A DNA stretch of 49,907 nucleotides from Fontibacter flavus (GTDB lineage: Bacteria > Bacteroidota > Bacteroidia > Cytophagales > Cyclobacteriaceae), in the NCBI RefSeq assembly GCF_042432905.1, contig NZ_JBHLWI010000053.1, positions 1 to 49,907 of the forward strand. Reading direction: 5' to 3'. Made by a program: the position numbers and the translations under genes. The notes beneath the pieces were generated by a model. That model was not told where the DNA came from. It ran no database searches and saw only the letters and a program-made list of their open reading frames with translations. Numbering within the stretch: position 1 is the stretch's first letter; the number at the start of each line of letters is the position of its first letter. Positions 34,585 through 43,824 of the stretch are shown one piece after another.

Positions 34585-36969
34585 ATGCATAAACCCTTTT
34601 TTATAGTTTTTCTCCTTTCTGTTCTCCTCCCAGGCAATACAAAATCTCAAATACTTAAAAATTCCTATCCACAAAGTATTTATCCGTATTCCGAAATTGT
34701 GGATCTCCAACAGGAAAGGCTCTCTTTTATGGAATTTCTTGATCAGGAATCTTCGTTTGAATTTTCTAAGTTAGATACTGAAAATACCAATTTGGGATTC
34801 ACTGAAAACAATTATTGGGTTAGGTTTAGCCTAATCAATCAGGAAAACCAGTCCAAATTAATTTATTTAGAAACTGGAAGGCCAATTACAGATGTAGTGA
34901 ACCTTTATCAGGTATCTTCAGATGGAGAGGTAGTCCAATTGAATAATGGGGATTTGATTCCTATTGAAGAACGTGCTTTTAACCACAGGAAAATTATTTT
35001 CCCTATTACTTTAGAAGCCAATAAGTCCTACCGATTTTATGTCAATTATCAAAGTGACGGAGAGGTTATCAACTTGCCCCTTCGGATCCATGATTCAGCC
35101 TCCCTCATACAAGAAGCGTACTTTGATCAATTGATTTTCGGTGTATTCTATGGAATTCTTTTATTGGCAGGTGTTACTTACCTCTTCTTCTATTTTGGGA
35201 TCAAGCAAAAAAGCTTCCTTCTTTACGTTTTGTACGTATTCTCGGTCGCATTACTGCATTTTTCTTTGGATGGCTTTTATCATCAATACTTGACTCCCGA
35301 AATAACATGGTTTAGCAAAAGGGCCGTTTTATTATTCGCTGCATTTTCGGCTTTTGCTTTTGGACGATATGTGCAGATTTATGTGGAATTGAAATCATTT
35401 AGTCCAGCCTTAAATAAGCTTTTCAATATCAATTTATTGGCCATGTTGGGATTGATTGCCATGGTATTTATTTGGCAAAATGGTCTTCCCTATTATTATC
35501 CTGCAGTCAATGCCATTGCATTGCTCTTAATTATCCTATCCATTGCTTCAGTGGTGGGCAGTTATATCAAAAAGCACCCCGTTGATATTTTCTTTTCATT
35601 GGGTATTTTCAGTTTAACAGTAGGATTCATCATCTTCATCCTTAATAATTTCAGCTTAATACCCAACTCCTTTCTAACAGAAAATATCACCAAGTTATCT
35701 ACAGGACTTGAAATTATCTTCCTTTCTCTTTCCATGTCCAATAGAATTAGGCTTCTGAAATCTGAAAAGGAAAAAATCCAGGAAATTGCATTGATCCAAT
35801 CAGAGGAATCCAATCAGATCAAATCCTTTTTCCTATCGAATATTAGCCATGAACTGAGAACACCATTAAATGCTATCATTGGGCTCTCCAAATCCATACA
35901 GGATGAAATCAAAGATGAAAAAACCAAGAACAATCTTGAAGTCATCCAATATTCTTCCCTGGGTTTACTCAGTGCCATTGACGATATTCTTGATTATTCA
36001 AAAATTGAAAAAAAGGAGTTGCAATTAGAAGCAAAACCTTTTGATCTTAGAAAACTTGTACAACAAGTGAGGTATATCAACGAACAACAGGCAACCGACA
36101 AAAAGCTTAAATTTATCTATGAAGAAATCAATCCTTTGCCTGCAGTTGTAATTGGAGATCTCAACAGAACAAGACAAATTATTCAAAATCTTCTCAATAA
36201 TGCCATAAAATTCACCCATGAAGGTGAAGTGAAATTAAGCATAGAATCAGAAACCAAATCTACTTCCCAAGTCAATCTAAAAATTATCATTACTGATACC
36301 GGAGTTGGCATTCAAAAAGAAAAAATGGAAAGGATTTTTGAATCCTTTATTCAGGAACAAATAGATGATAAAAGGAAATTTGGCGGTTTTGGACTTGGTT
36401 TATGCATTGTCAAAGCCCTGGTAGACCAATATGGTGGGAATTTGCATATTGATTCAGAGCAAGGTAAAGGTACTGCCGTGATTGTATCCCTGGACATGAA
36501 TTTGCCAAAGGAAACCGATAAAAATCAGTGGCAATCCAATCTGAATAATGAATTTGATCTCAAAGTCAAAAACATCCTAGTGGTTGAAGATAATCCCGTC
36601 AACCAAATGGTGATGAAATCAATCCTGAAAAAATGGGAAAACACGACGTTTGACACTGCTTTTAATGGGATCGAGGCACTGGAAAAATTAAAGATCAACA
36701 AGTTTGACTTGATCCTAATGGACCTTCAAATGCCTGACATGGATGGATATGAGGCAACATTAGCGATCAGGGAAGGGCAATGTGGTGAAGAAAACAGAAA
36801 TATTCCAATTATAGCAGTCACTGCAGATGCAACCGATAAAGCCAAAAACAAGGTATATCAGGTAGGTATGGATGATTATCTCACTAAACCGGTTGATAAA
36901 GATTTACTTTTTGAAAAGGTGAAAAACTCCTTATGGCTCAAAGAAATTGATATATCGAAGGCCATTTGA
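34585..36969 (+). CDS. 7TMR-DISM hybrid histidine kinase with receiver domain
   Basis: The ATG at 34585 gives a clean signal peptide (KPFFIVFLLSVLLPGNTKS), so the upstream in-frame 34513 start is rejected. The 794-residue protein has an extracytoplasmic 7TMR-DISM-type sensor (about 25-180), seven transmembrane helices (about 183-390) and a HisKA domain with phospho-acceptor His422 in ISHELRTPLNA. The HATPase has N box NLLNNAIKF and G boxes DTGVGIQ and GGFGLGLCI. A C-terminal receiver domain has the phospho-acceptor Asp713 in LMDLQMPDMDG and Lys768 in LTKPVD. The receiver suggests a phosphorelay to an unlinked Hpt or regulator. No response regulator gene is adjacent. Confidence 0.92.
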   Translation: MHKPFFIVFLLSVLLPGNTKSQILKNSYPQSIYPYSEIVDLQQERLSFMEFLDQESSFEFSKLDTENTNLGFTENNYWVRFSLINQENQSKLIYLETGRPITDVVNLYQVSSDGEVVQLNNGDLIPIEERAFNHRKIIFPITLEANKSYRFYVNYQSDGEVINLPLRIHDSASLIQEAYFDQLIFGVFYGILLLAGVTYLFFYFGIKQKSFLLYVLYVFSVALLHFSLDGFYHQYLTPEITWFSKRAVLLFAAFSAFAFGRYVQIYVELKSFSPALNKLFNINLLAMLGLIAMVFIWQNGLPYYYPAVNAIALLLIILSIASVVGSYIKKHPVDIFFSLGIFSLTVGFIIFILNNFSLIPNSFLTENITKLSTGLEIIFLSLSMSNRIRLLKSEKEKIQEIALIQSEESNQIKSFFLSNISHELRTPLNAIIGLSKSIQDEIKDEKTKNNLEVIQYSSLGLLSAIDDILDYSKIEKKELQLEAKPFDLRKLVQQVRYINEQQATDKKLKFIYEEINPLPAVVIGDLNRTRQIIQNLLNNAIKFTHEGEVKLSIESETKSTSQVNLKIIITDTGVGIQKEKMERIFESFIQEQIDDKRKFGGFGLGLCIVKALVDQYGGNLHIDSEQGKGTAVIVSLDMNLPKETDKNQWQSNLNNEFDLKVKNILVVEDNPVNQMVMKSILKKWENTTFDTAFNGIEALEKLKINKFDLILMDLQMPDMDGYEATLAIREGQCGEENRNIPIIAVTADATDKAKNKVYQVGMDDYLTKPVDKDLLFEKVKNSLWLKEIDISKAI

Positions 36970-37108
36970 TAGTAACTATAACCTCACTCATATAAAATGA
37001 GATTGGATCTCGAAAAGGCATTTGAAAAATGGTCTTTGAGCTTCCAATCCTGCTTTATTGCAATGTCATCAAAATTTAGACTGAAGTTTATATAAGAAGA
37101 AGCTTGAT

Positions 37109-37149
37109 AAAAAAACAGTCGATTTCCTTCATTTATAGGATATCGACTG
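37109..37149 (-). terminator. Terminator of the CDGSH gene
   Basis: CAGTCGAT (37116-37123) pairs with ATCGACTG (37142-37149). Read on the minus strand the hairpin is followed by a run of seven T (37115-37109), a normal rho-independent terminator about 28 bases after the CDGSH stop. Confidence 0.75.
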
Positions 37150-37176
37150 CTGTAATTTCAAAACTGATAACTTGGA

Positions 37177-37401
37177 TTATACTTTCTTAGGAGGCAAATC
37201 AAAAGCCTGCGCATCATGGTCTAAATGACCTCTATGTGAACCATCACAGAAAGGTTTGTTTTTTGATTGACCACAACGACAGAGGCTCACCAAAGTTCTC
37301 CCCTGAAGGCCATAAACATTGCCCTGTGCATCTACAATTTCGAAGTCCCCTTCAACTTTCAAAGACCCATTTGAATTTACCGTTATTTTAGTTGTTGCCA
37401 T
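37177..37401 (-). CDS. CDGSH iron-sulfur domain protein
   Basis: A 74-residue protein with the full CDGSH signature CRCGQSKNKPFCDGSH, whose three Cys and one His bind a 2Fe-2S cluster. Members of this family (mitoNEET relatives in bacteria) transfer electrons or clusters. The N-terminal beta part (TKITVNSNGSLKVEGDF) is typical of the short bacterial version. It has no signal or membrane helix and is cytoplasmic. Monocistronic, with its own terminator. Confidence 0.95.
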   Translation of the reverse strand: MATTKITVNSNGSLKVEGDFEIVDAQGNVYGLQGRTLVSLCRCGQSKNKPFCDGSHRGHLDHDAQAFDLPPKKV

Positions 37402-37589
37402 ATTTTTTATCGGTTTTGTTTATTTGAATGCAGCGAACATACACAAAAAATAGCGATAAAATTTAAAAATCCTCCAATTGGATTATTGAACTGGGATTCC
37501 CGGATTAATGATTTTTCTATCACCGAAACTTCATTTTCTAATCTGTTTAATTTTTCAAAGTATTGAGTTGAATACTCACTGTTTATCTT

Positions 37590-37611
37590 TCACGCGTTTG
37601 AAAACGCGTGA
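37590..37611. repeat. Perfect palindrome TCACGCGTTT
   Basis: TCACGCGTTT (37590-37599) and AAACGCGTGA (37602-37611) form a 10-bp inverted repeat separated by GA. As RNA it would be a tight hairpin; as DNA it could be a dimeric-regulator site. It is not followed by a T-run. Confidence 0.55.
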
Positions 37612-37661
37612 CAACAGCACATGAAAACAGCAAATACCTCCTTTGCCTTAACTCTTAACCT

Positions 37662-37711
37662 AACTCCGTGAATCTCTGTGTCTACTCCGTGTAACTTGGT
37701 GTAACTCGGTG
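37662..37711. repeat. Five degenerate tandem units (AACTCCGTGA type)
   Basis: Successive units read AACTCCGTGA, ATCTCTGTGT, CTACTCCGTGT, AACTTGGTGT and AACTCGGTGT. They share C/T-rich starts and GTG ends. The unit length (10-11 bases) is close to one helical turn. There are no spacers as in CRISPR. Confidence 0.55.
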
Positions 37712-37874
37712 TAATTGAAAAAAAATTCTTTTCCATTTAAGCCCCAATCCCTTAAACCTTTAAAGCGTTTACTTTTTGCTTGGATCTTAACTCCAAAATC
37801 TTAATGAAATTCTTAATTCCCTTAACTCAATGGTTCAAATTTCTCAAAACCGATCTACGAGATCCCCCTACTCC

Positions 37875-38717
37875 TTACTTCAACCTACATACGATTATTC
37901 CAGACTGAGATTTAAATGCCATAAGGTAATCAGCTAAAGGCTTTTCAGACACTTCTACTTCCATTGAGCCTGTACTGGCATGCATTAAATGAATCCTACC
38001 GTTTTTTTCAACAGCAAAACCCACATGAACGACATCCAAATTCTTCATAGTGGCTGTAATGGCAATTAAATCCCCAGGTTTAATTTTGGGTTCTATTCTG
38101 CCAATTTCCTCTTTTGGAATATAATGATACTTTCTACTTTGAATTGCCTTTTCTGTTGCCTTTAGCTCCTCAATAAATTCTGGATTACTTAATTGAGCAT
38201 AAAACTTTGGATTGGAAGACATAAAAGAAGGCTTATTATCATACACCTGACCTCCGATTTCCTGTGTAATGTCTTTTAAAATTCCCTTTTGTTGATTTTC
38301 ATAAATCCAATCAGAAAAATAATGTAAACGGGAAGGATATCCCGTATTCTCACCATCACGATATCTCAAATGCTCCAACCCTGCTTCAAAATTTTCAAAG
38401 CTTAAATCGCCCTGCTTAACCATTCTGCTCAAGGTCACTACTGTTTCCAGGTATGTTGTGCAATCAAGGCCTTGAAGATTGATGACCAATTTTTCATCGC
38501 CTGGAATTTCCAAAGTCTTTTCCACGTAGGATGTACCCAAAAACCATTTGCCAATTTCTACATTAAGTTCATTAAGCGACTTTTCTGTAAGATTCTTTTG
38601 TGACAACTCGGTCAACAAATTCTCTAAACGTTCCCTACTTTCTAAAGAACAGACAGTTTGCGAATTCGCAAGAAATGGAAGCAGAATTAAGTGAATAAGA
38701 AAGAATATTTTACGCAT
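37875..38717 (-). CDS. DUF1460 domain protein, putative amidase-like
   Basis: The 280-residue protein has a signal peptide (MRKIFFLIHLILLPFLANSQ). The mature domain fits DUF1460, an NlpC/P60-like cysteine hydrolase fold related to N-acetylmuramoyl-L-alanine amidase-like proteins. Catalytic Cys86 lies in LQGLDCTTYLET and His231 in LDVVHVGFAV. A role in peptidoglycan fragment processing outside the inner membrane is likely but not proven. It lies 42 bases downstream of a small exported protein gene and is the last gene of a four-gene minus-strand cluster with two heme-binding proteins. Confidence 0.83.
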   Translation of the reverse strand: MRKIFFLIHLILLPFLANSQTVCSLESRERLENLLTELSQKNLTEKSLNELNVEIGKWFLGTSYVEKTLEIPGDEKLVINLQGLDCTTYLETVVTLSRMVKQGDLSFENFEAGLEHLRYRDGENTGYPSRLHYFSDWIYENQQKGILKDITQEIGGQVYDNKPSFMSSNPKFYAQLSNPEFIEELKATEKAIQSRKYHYIPKEEIGRIEPKIKPGDLIAITATMKNLDVVHVGFAVEKNGRIHLMHASTGSMEVEVSEKPLADYLMAFKSQSGIIVCRLK

Positions 38718-38759
38718 TATGTCCTTAGCGATTACTTATTAAATGGGCTGTAATTTGGA

Positions 38760-39173
38760 TTATTTTTTCAACCCTTCAAATCTTTCACCAAAATCTATGA
38801 TCCGAATGGTGTAATGAACAGTACTGTCCGGAACATAAATCTGCATGGTTTGATTACCACTTAATTTTTTGATTGGCATAGGATATTGGATAACCTTATC
38901 AATATTAAAATCAGAAATTTTGATTTCAGGATCAATGTCCTCTCCTTTTGGGAAAATGGAATTTCTATCAATAGCATCGTAACCCTTTTCACTCAAATCC
39001 AAGGGTACTATTAAGGAATTAAAACCCAATTGATAATTACCAGGTAATACAAACTTCTTCTTTTCATCAAATGATACAGGTTCACTTTGTGCATAACACC
39101 AATTTACAACCATAAAAAAGGCCATCATTAGGGTAAAAACTTTTAGTATTTGCATGTAATGGTTAGTTTTCAT
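38760..39173 (-). CDS. Small exported protein of unknown function
   Basis: The product (137 residues from ATG 39173; ATG 39155 is an alternative) has a signal peptide (MQILKVFTLMMAFFMVV, with a cut after CYAQ) and a mature beta-rich part with no recognised motif. It contains KKKFVLPGNYQLGFNSL and a C-terminal TIRIIDFGERFEGLKK. The start at 39173 overlaps the end of the heme-binding gene by 11 bases. This suggests translational coupling and a shared envelope role with its neighbours. I do not recognise the family. Confidence 0.7.
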   Translation of the reverse strand: MKTNHYMQILKVFTLMMAFFMVVNWCYAQSEPVSFDEKKKFVLPGNYQLGFNSLIVPLDLSEKGYDAIDRNSIFPKGEDIDPEIKISDFNIDKVIQYPMPIKKLSGNQTMQIYVPDSTVHYTIRIIDFGERFEGLKK

Positions 39174-39654
39174 TTTCTTCAAAATCCGCTTCATCTTCCT
39201 CTACAAGCTTGTCCATGCTCTCTTCTGCCCAGGCAACAATCAATTCCCGCTGCGCATCACTAAGTTTAGCAGAGGAATGCATCAATGTATAAATTCCCAT
39301 GGGCATGTTCCCGCTGCTGACTTCTTCAATGATATCATCCAACTTACCAAGCTGCTCCATCAAATCGTAACTGTTCCATTGAGAAAAATTCAATTCCTCC
39401 CTACCTTCCCTGATGTCTTTGGTGACCAACCAGGATGAAGGAGCAATATGCGAATACCATGGGTATTTGGATTCATTGCTATGACAATCATAGCAGGAGT
39501 TTTTTAGCAGTCCAGCCACCTCATCATTGACCATTCCTGTAAGCATAATATCACCGGGATTTTGAAGCTCAACTTCAGGTAAGTCGTTGGGAACAAACTG
39601 AATTCCTAAGAATACCAATACCAGTACACTCAGGAGGTAGTGCCACCATTTCAT
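39163..39654 (-). CDS. Haem_bd family protein, CxxCH type
   Basis: A 163-residue protein with an N-terminal membrane anchor (YLLSVLVLVFLGIQF) and a single c-type heme motif CYDCHS (Cys54, Cys57, His58). It has the family segment SKYPWYSHIAPSSWLV and a Met-containing stretch SGNMPMGIYTLMH that may supply the axial ligand. The acidic C-terminus is probably unstructured. Haem_bd proteins are exported or anchored electron carriers. The start overlaps the stop of a second heme protein gene by four bases. Confidence 0.88.
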   Translation of the reverse strand: MKWWHYLLSVLVLVFLGIQFVPNDLPEVELQNPGDIMLTGMVNDEVAGLLKNSCYDCHSNESKYPWYSHIAPSSWLVTKDIREGREELNFSQWNSYDLMEQLGKLDDIIEEVSSGNMPMGIYTLMHSSAKLSDAQRELIVAWAEESMDKLVEEDEADFEENEN

Positions 39655-40049
39655 TCTTTTGGAGATTTTTTCTTGCCTGCACTCCAGTCCAAAAGCGTTT
39701 TCAATTCAGCTTCTGAAAGCTTACCTTCTGGTTTATTTTCCAGATACTTTGCTGGAGGCATATCTCCATTGACAAGGGCTTCATTAATTTTAGACATGGT
39801 GGCCAGTTGTTTTGCTTTTCTGGATTCTTCGAAGACATCCCAATCTAATTTTTCCTTTCCCTTATCGTTTTTTGAATCGGCATTGTGACAGCCATAACAT
39901 TTTTGGTCGATCACTGTCTTAACATGGGCAGGAATCTGTTCATCAAAAACGGTAGTCTCTGTATTAACAGAATAATTGTCCTTGACAGTGGCCTGTAAAA
40001 AAAAGAAAGCAATTAGGGCCAATGCCGGAATAATAAATAGTTTTTTCAT
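39651..40049 (-). CDS. Cytochrome c-like heme-binding protein
   Basis: The ATG at 40049 is used (the frame to 40061 only adds four residues). The 132-residue product has a signal/anchor (KKLFIIPALALIAFFFLQA) and one CYGCH motif (Cys51, Cys54, His55). NGDMPPAKY probably supplies the axial Met, and the C-terminus is Lys-rich. It resembles planctomycete-type cytochrome c and Haem_bd domains. It is the first gene of the cluster: heme protein, heme protein, unknown exported protein, DUF1460 protein. Confidence 0.87.
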   Translation of the reverse strand: MKKLFIIPALALIAFFFLQATVKDNYSVNTETTVFDEQIPAHVKTVIDQKCYGCHNADSKNDKGKEKLDWDVFEESRKAKQLATMSKINEALVNGDMPPAKYLENKPEGKLSEAELKTLLDWSAGKKKSPKE

Positions 40050-40242
40050 GGTGCTAGTCATTAAGGTTGAATAAGAAATTTCAACAATTTATTGGGAAAA
40101 CGCAAAAAAAAGACATGATTTTGACTGGCGCTTTTTAAAACTGAAAAAGATTTAAAACTCGACAGAAAACCGCAACCAATCCTGGTCCTCAAAACAACCT
40201 ATCATCCCATTCAAAGTCTTCTACCTTTTTACCGATATTTTT

Positions 40243-42072
40243 CTACTCATACAAGCCTTTATGTAACTTTCCCATGGCATCTGCCGGAAATTTGATCACT
40301 TTTCGATCATAGGTCATCAGGCCATTGACCTCAACTTCTACATCGGAAGTTTGGGTGTAAACTGCTGCTGCAAGGCCTTTGGGGATCAATAATTTCAAAT
40401 CTCCAATCAACCTTTGGTAACGGGCCCATAATTCTTCCTCGTTTTTGAAACTTTGGTAACCCCAGTTGTCTTTTTCCTGCCAGGTATGTCCTTCTACTGG
40501 TAAACCTAAACCTCCATACTCACCCAAAACTAGAATATTGACTTTTCCAAAAAGGTCCGGAGAAGGCATTACAGGATCGGGGTAATTGTGAACATCGAAA
40601 ATATCCCCGACCAATTTATTTCCTTCCAGCTCAAAGTTGCCCCCAGAAGCGGAGTTGACCAAACGACTTGGATCATAGGCCTGCGTCCAATTTGTGATTT
40701 CTTTGGTTTTAAATTGCCCCCAGGCTTCATTGAATGGCACCCATACGACAATAGAAGGAAAATGGTGAAAAGCATCCATAATGGCCTTCCATTCCTTCCT
40801 AAATATAGCCTCCGATTCAGGAGTTCTATCTCTATCCATGCCTTTTCTATAAATACCCGGCTTAGGTTCCCATATGTTCCCCATATCACCGCTTGGCATG
40901 TCCTGCCATACCAGCATCCCAAGGCGGTCACAATTATAGTACCATCTTGCAGGCTCTACTTTCACATGCTTTCGGATCATGTTGAAACCCAATTCCTGGG
41001 TTTTGAGAATGTCAAATGCTAAAGCCTCATCAGTTGGTGCTGTATACAATCCATCTGGCCACCAACCCTGATCCAATGGTCCGTATTGGAATAGTGTTTC
41101 ACCATTCAATGCCATTCTCTGCATACCATTTTCGTCATAGCTGATGGCTATTTTTCTCAATGCTCCATAGGATTTGACTTCATCCACTACCCTATTTCCC
41201 ATTACTAATTTGACCTCAAAATCATAAAGATGGGGATTGTCAGGAGACCATGATTTTGGATTGGGGATTTTAAGTCGGAGAGATTGACCGATAGCAGCCT
41301 CAGCCTGCCCTACCAGGTTATCTCCGTCAAATGCGTTCACAGTCACTTTAAAACCAGCTTGACTGATATTCAATTCCGGTAGGATTTCGAAAGTACTGTT
41401 ATCCCAATCAGGACTTATTTTCAATCCTGCAATGTAATTTTTAGGTACAAATTCCAACCAAACAGTCTGCCAAATACCCGTTACAGGCGTATACCAGATT
41501 CCTCTTGGGTTATTGACCTGCTTGCCTCTTGGTTGAGGACCTTGGTCTGATGGATCCCAAACTCTTACACTTAATTCTTGATGTTGACCTTTGTTCAAAT
41601 ATTCCGAAATGTCAAAAGAAAATGGATCATAGCCACCTTGGTGCTTTCCTACAGCTTTGCCATTTACAAATACTTCAGTTTCCCAATCCACTGCTCCAAA
41701 GTGCAACAAAACCTTTCCCTTCCTTTGGGTATTGGAAATCTGAAATTGCCTTTGGTACCAAAGCTCTTTTTCAGCTCCTACCGGTTTCATCACCCCAGAA
41801 AGGTAAGATTCTACGGGATAAGGAACGATGATTTTACCCTGAAAGCCACTTGGTCTAGGGCTTCCTTTCTCCAAGATGACATAATCCCAAGAGCCATTCA
41901 AATTGTTCCAATTGTCCCTCATCATTTGAGGTCTTGGATATTCGGGATGGGGATTGACAGGATCAACTTCTTCGGCCCAAGGGCTGAGGATTGGATTGGC
42001 GTGAAGGTGTTGTGCAAAGGTTACCTGAAAATTAAAAAACAGGAAAATCAAGAAAAGAATGGCTTTGTACAT
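40243..42072 (-). CDS. Exported glycoside hydrolase family 2 enzyme
   Basis: The start at ATG 42072 gives a signal peptide (MYKAILFLIFLFFNFQVTFA) that the longer frame to 42198 would bury. The 609-residue protein has the GH2 sandwich domain (about 50-210), immunoglobulin-like domain and TIM barrel (about 320-609). The acid/base is Glu449 in PFNEAWGQ and the nucleophile Glu518 in LGEYGGLG. Activity should be a retaining beta-galactosidase, mannosidase or glucuronidase type; the substrate is not decided. It is divergent from the DUF1080-Gfo pair. A glucuronidase role would feed the uxuA pathway further downstream, but this is inference. Confidence 0.87.
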   Translation of the reverse strand: MYKAILFLIFLFFNFQVTFAQHLHANPILSPWAEEVDPVNPHPEYPRPQMMRDNWNNLNGSWDYVILEKGSPRPSGFQGKIIVPYPVESYLSGVMKPVGAEKELWYQRQFQISNTQRKGKVLLHFGAVDWETEVFVNGKAVGKHQGGYDPFSFDISEYLNKGQHQELSVRVWDPSDQGPQPRGKQVNNPRGIWYTPVTGIWQTVWLEFVPKNYIAGLKISPDWDNSTFEILPELNISQAGFKVTVNAFDGDNLVGQAEAAIGQSLRLKIPNPKSWSPDNPHLYDFEVKLVMGNRVVDEVKSYGALRKIAISYDENGMQRMALNGETLFQYGPLDQGWWPDGLYTAPTDEALAFDILKTQELGFNMIRKHVKVEPARWYYNCDRLGMLVWQDMPSGDMGNIWEPKPGIYRKGMDRDRTPESEAIFRKEWKAIMDAFHHFPSIVVWVPFNEAWGQFKTKEITNWTQAYDPSRLVNSASGGNFELEGNKLVGDIFDVHNYPDPVMPSPDLFGKVNILVLGEYGGLGLPVEGHTWQEKDNWGYQSFKNEEELWARYQRLIGDLKLLIPKGLAAAVYTQTSDVEVEVNGLMTYDRKVIKFPADAMGKLHKGLYE

Positions 42073-42419
42073 AGGACAGAAGGCTTTTGGGTCTGGATTG
42101 AATTTTACTATCAATATAACCTTGCTACATGGGTTTTCCAAATATTCTACTTTGGAGAAAGTGATGGTTGGCTCCTCTGTGAATGAAAAATAAACCAATT
42201 AAATAATAGTTCCTACGCCAACAAAATAAAATAAGGATATTGAAATTATAACCATTAAAGGTAAAAGAGGAAATGCCTTTTTTACTGACTTCAAGCGATG
42301 GAAAATAAATTTTAGAGGAGCAAATCCAGCATGGATTTAATAACTTAATCGAGCACTAACTTGAAAATTTGATGAATAATCAGGAATTTGATTCTCTTAA
42401 TCAAACCAATACCTATAAA
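42073..42419. other. Divergent promoter region of the GH2 and DUF1080 genes
   Basis: This 347-base gap lies between two outward genes and must hold both promoters. I see no exact TAnnTTTG element; AAAATTTG at 42365-42372 is a near match on the plus strand. There are no gene-like frames or strong hairpins. Confidence 0.4.
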
Positions 42420-43811
42420 ATGAAAACAATCAGAATACTCTACCTATTGGCATTTATGTCTTTCATGATGCTGGCATGCCAATCTCCTAAAGAAAACACA
42501 CAAGATGATGTGGCATGGCAATCTTTGTTTAATAATGAAAATCTTCAGGGATGGAAAGCGGTAATGGGCGCTGCTGAATTTGAAGTCAAAGACGGGGAAA
42601 TAATTGGTTCTGCCAAAGCCAATACGCCTAACACTTTTTTAATCACAGAGGAGGAATTCGGTGATTTCATTTTGGAATTGGATTTGAAAATTGAAGACCT
42701 GAGCAGTAATTCAGGGATTATGGTAAGAGGTCAATTTGATCCTGCTGCAAGAGACAGTAAAGGACTTGTATTTGGCTATCAGATAGAGGCTGATCCCACA
42801 GAAAGAGCTTGGTCTGGTGGGCTTTATGATGAAGCAAGAAGAGGCTGGCTATATCCTTTAGACCTTAATCCTCAGGCAAAATCTGCTTTCAAAATGGGTG
42901 AATGGAACCATTACCGAGTCGAAGCCATAGGAAATGAAATCAAAACTTGGGTCAACGGTCAGGAAGTGGCGTATGTGGTAGATGATATGGATGCAAAGGG
43001 ACATATTGGTTTACAGGTTCATAGCATCAATAATCCAGAAGATGAAGGAAACAAGACGTATTTTAGAAATGTGGGCATTCAGACTGAAAACCTTCAATCA
43101 AAACCGTTTAACGATGATGTTTTTGTAGTGAGCACTACCTTAAACTCCTTGACTGATTATGAAAAAAACAAAGGATGGAAGTTGCTCTTCAATGGAACCA
43201 ATACAGATGGATGGATTGGTGCTTATAAAGAAACTTTTCCTGAAAAGGGCTGGCATATCCAAGATGGGGTATTGATGGTAGAAGAAGCAGACGGAGGAGA
43301 ATCCAGTAATTTCGGAGATATTGTGACAGTTGACAAATATTCGGCATTTGACCTGGCTTTTGATTTCAAGATGACCGATGGTGCCAATAGCGGTGTCAAA
43401 TACTTTGTTACCCTGAGCGAAGGAAATACAGGATCAGCTATAGGCCTTGAATATCAAATTTTAGATGATGAAAGACACCCTGATGCAAAAATGGGCTTAA
43501 ATGGTAATAGGACATTGGCTTCATTATATGACCTGATCAAAGCGGACAAACAACCTAGATTTGTCAAAGGCCCCGGAGAGTGGAACAAAGGAAGGATTGT
43601 AGTTTATCCTGATAATAAAGTGGAGCATTATCTCAATGGCGTCAAAGTGGTCGAATTCGTGAGAGGCTCTGATGAATACAGAGCATTGGTCGCTGAGAGT
43701 AAATACAAAATCTGGGAAAATTTTGGTGAAGCCCAAGAAGGACATATTCTTTTGCAGGACCATGGAAATGAAGTACATTTCAAAAATATAAAAATCAAAG
43801 AACTACGTTAA
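42420..43811 (+). CDS. Lipoprotein with two DUF1080 domains (3-keto-glycoside lyase/hydrolase type)
   Basis: The ATG at 42420 gives a lipoprotein signal with lipobox MLAC (Cys20); the frame from 42369 starts with an unlikely lead. The 463-residue chain has two DUF1080 (concanavalin-like) domains, about 30-222 and 250-463. The first has WQSLFNNENLQGWKA, NSGIMVRG and GQEVAYVVDD. The second has WKLLFNGTNTDGW, NSGVKYFV and VKYFV-linked strands. DUF1080 proteins cleave 3-keto-glycosides in the periplasm. The tandem copy suggests that one domain may bind and the other act. It is 13 bases upstream of a Gfo/Idh gene. Confidence 0.88.
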   Translation: MKTIRILYLLAFMSFMMLACQSPKENTQDDVAWQSLFNNENLQGWKAVMGAAEFEVKDGEIIGSAKANTPNTFLITEEEFGDFILELDLKIEDLSSNSGIMVRGQFDPAARDSKGLVFGYQIEADPTERAWSGGLYDEARRGWLYPLDLNPQAKSAFKMGEWNHYRVEAIGNEIKTWVNGQEVAYVVDDMDAKGHIGLQVHSINNPEDEGNKTYFRNVGIQTENLQSKPFNDDVFVVSTTLNSLTDYEKNKGWKLLFNGTNTDGWIGAYKETFPEKGWHIQDGVLMVEEADGGESSNFGDIVTVDKYSAFDLAFDFKMTDGANSGVKYFVTLSEGNTGSAIGLEYQILDDERHPDAKMGLNGNRTLASLYDLIKADKQPRFVKGPGEWNKGRIVVYPDNKVEHYLNGVKVVEFVRGSDEYRALVAESKYKIWENFGEAQEGHILLQDHGNEVHFKNIKIKELR

Positions 43812-43824
43812 ACCCTTAAATAAT

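Larger units (their letters stand above)
37402..37874. other. Gene-free 473-base region with palindrome and tandem repeats
   Basis: No gene is seen on either strand. It holds a 10-bp palindrome at 37590-37611 and five degenerate 10-11-base units at 37662-37711. Several TTAAC/CTTAA-rich stretches follow. It separates the CDGSH gene from the downstream end of the DUF1460 cluster, so promoters for the CDGSH gene must lie in its left part. Confidence 0.5.

Noticed and set aside
37662..37711. Degenerate tandem repeats as a CRISPR array or iteron origin
   Set aside because: Units too short, contiguous and diverged; no replication gene nearby.
41578..42186. 202-residue plus-strand frame opposite the GH2 gene
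   Set aside because: The composition mirrors the antisense strand of a conserved GH2 enzyme; it shows no domain or motif.
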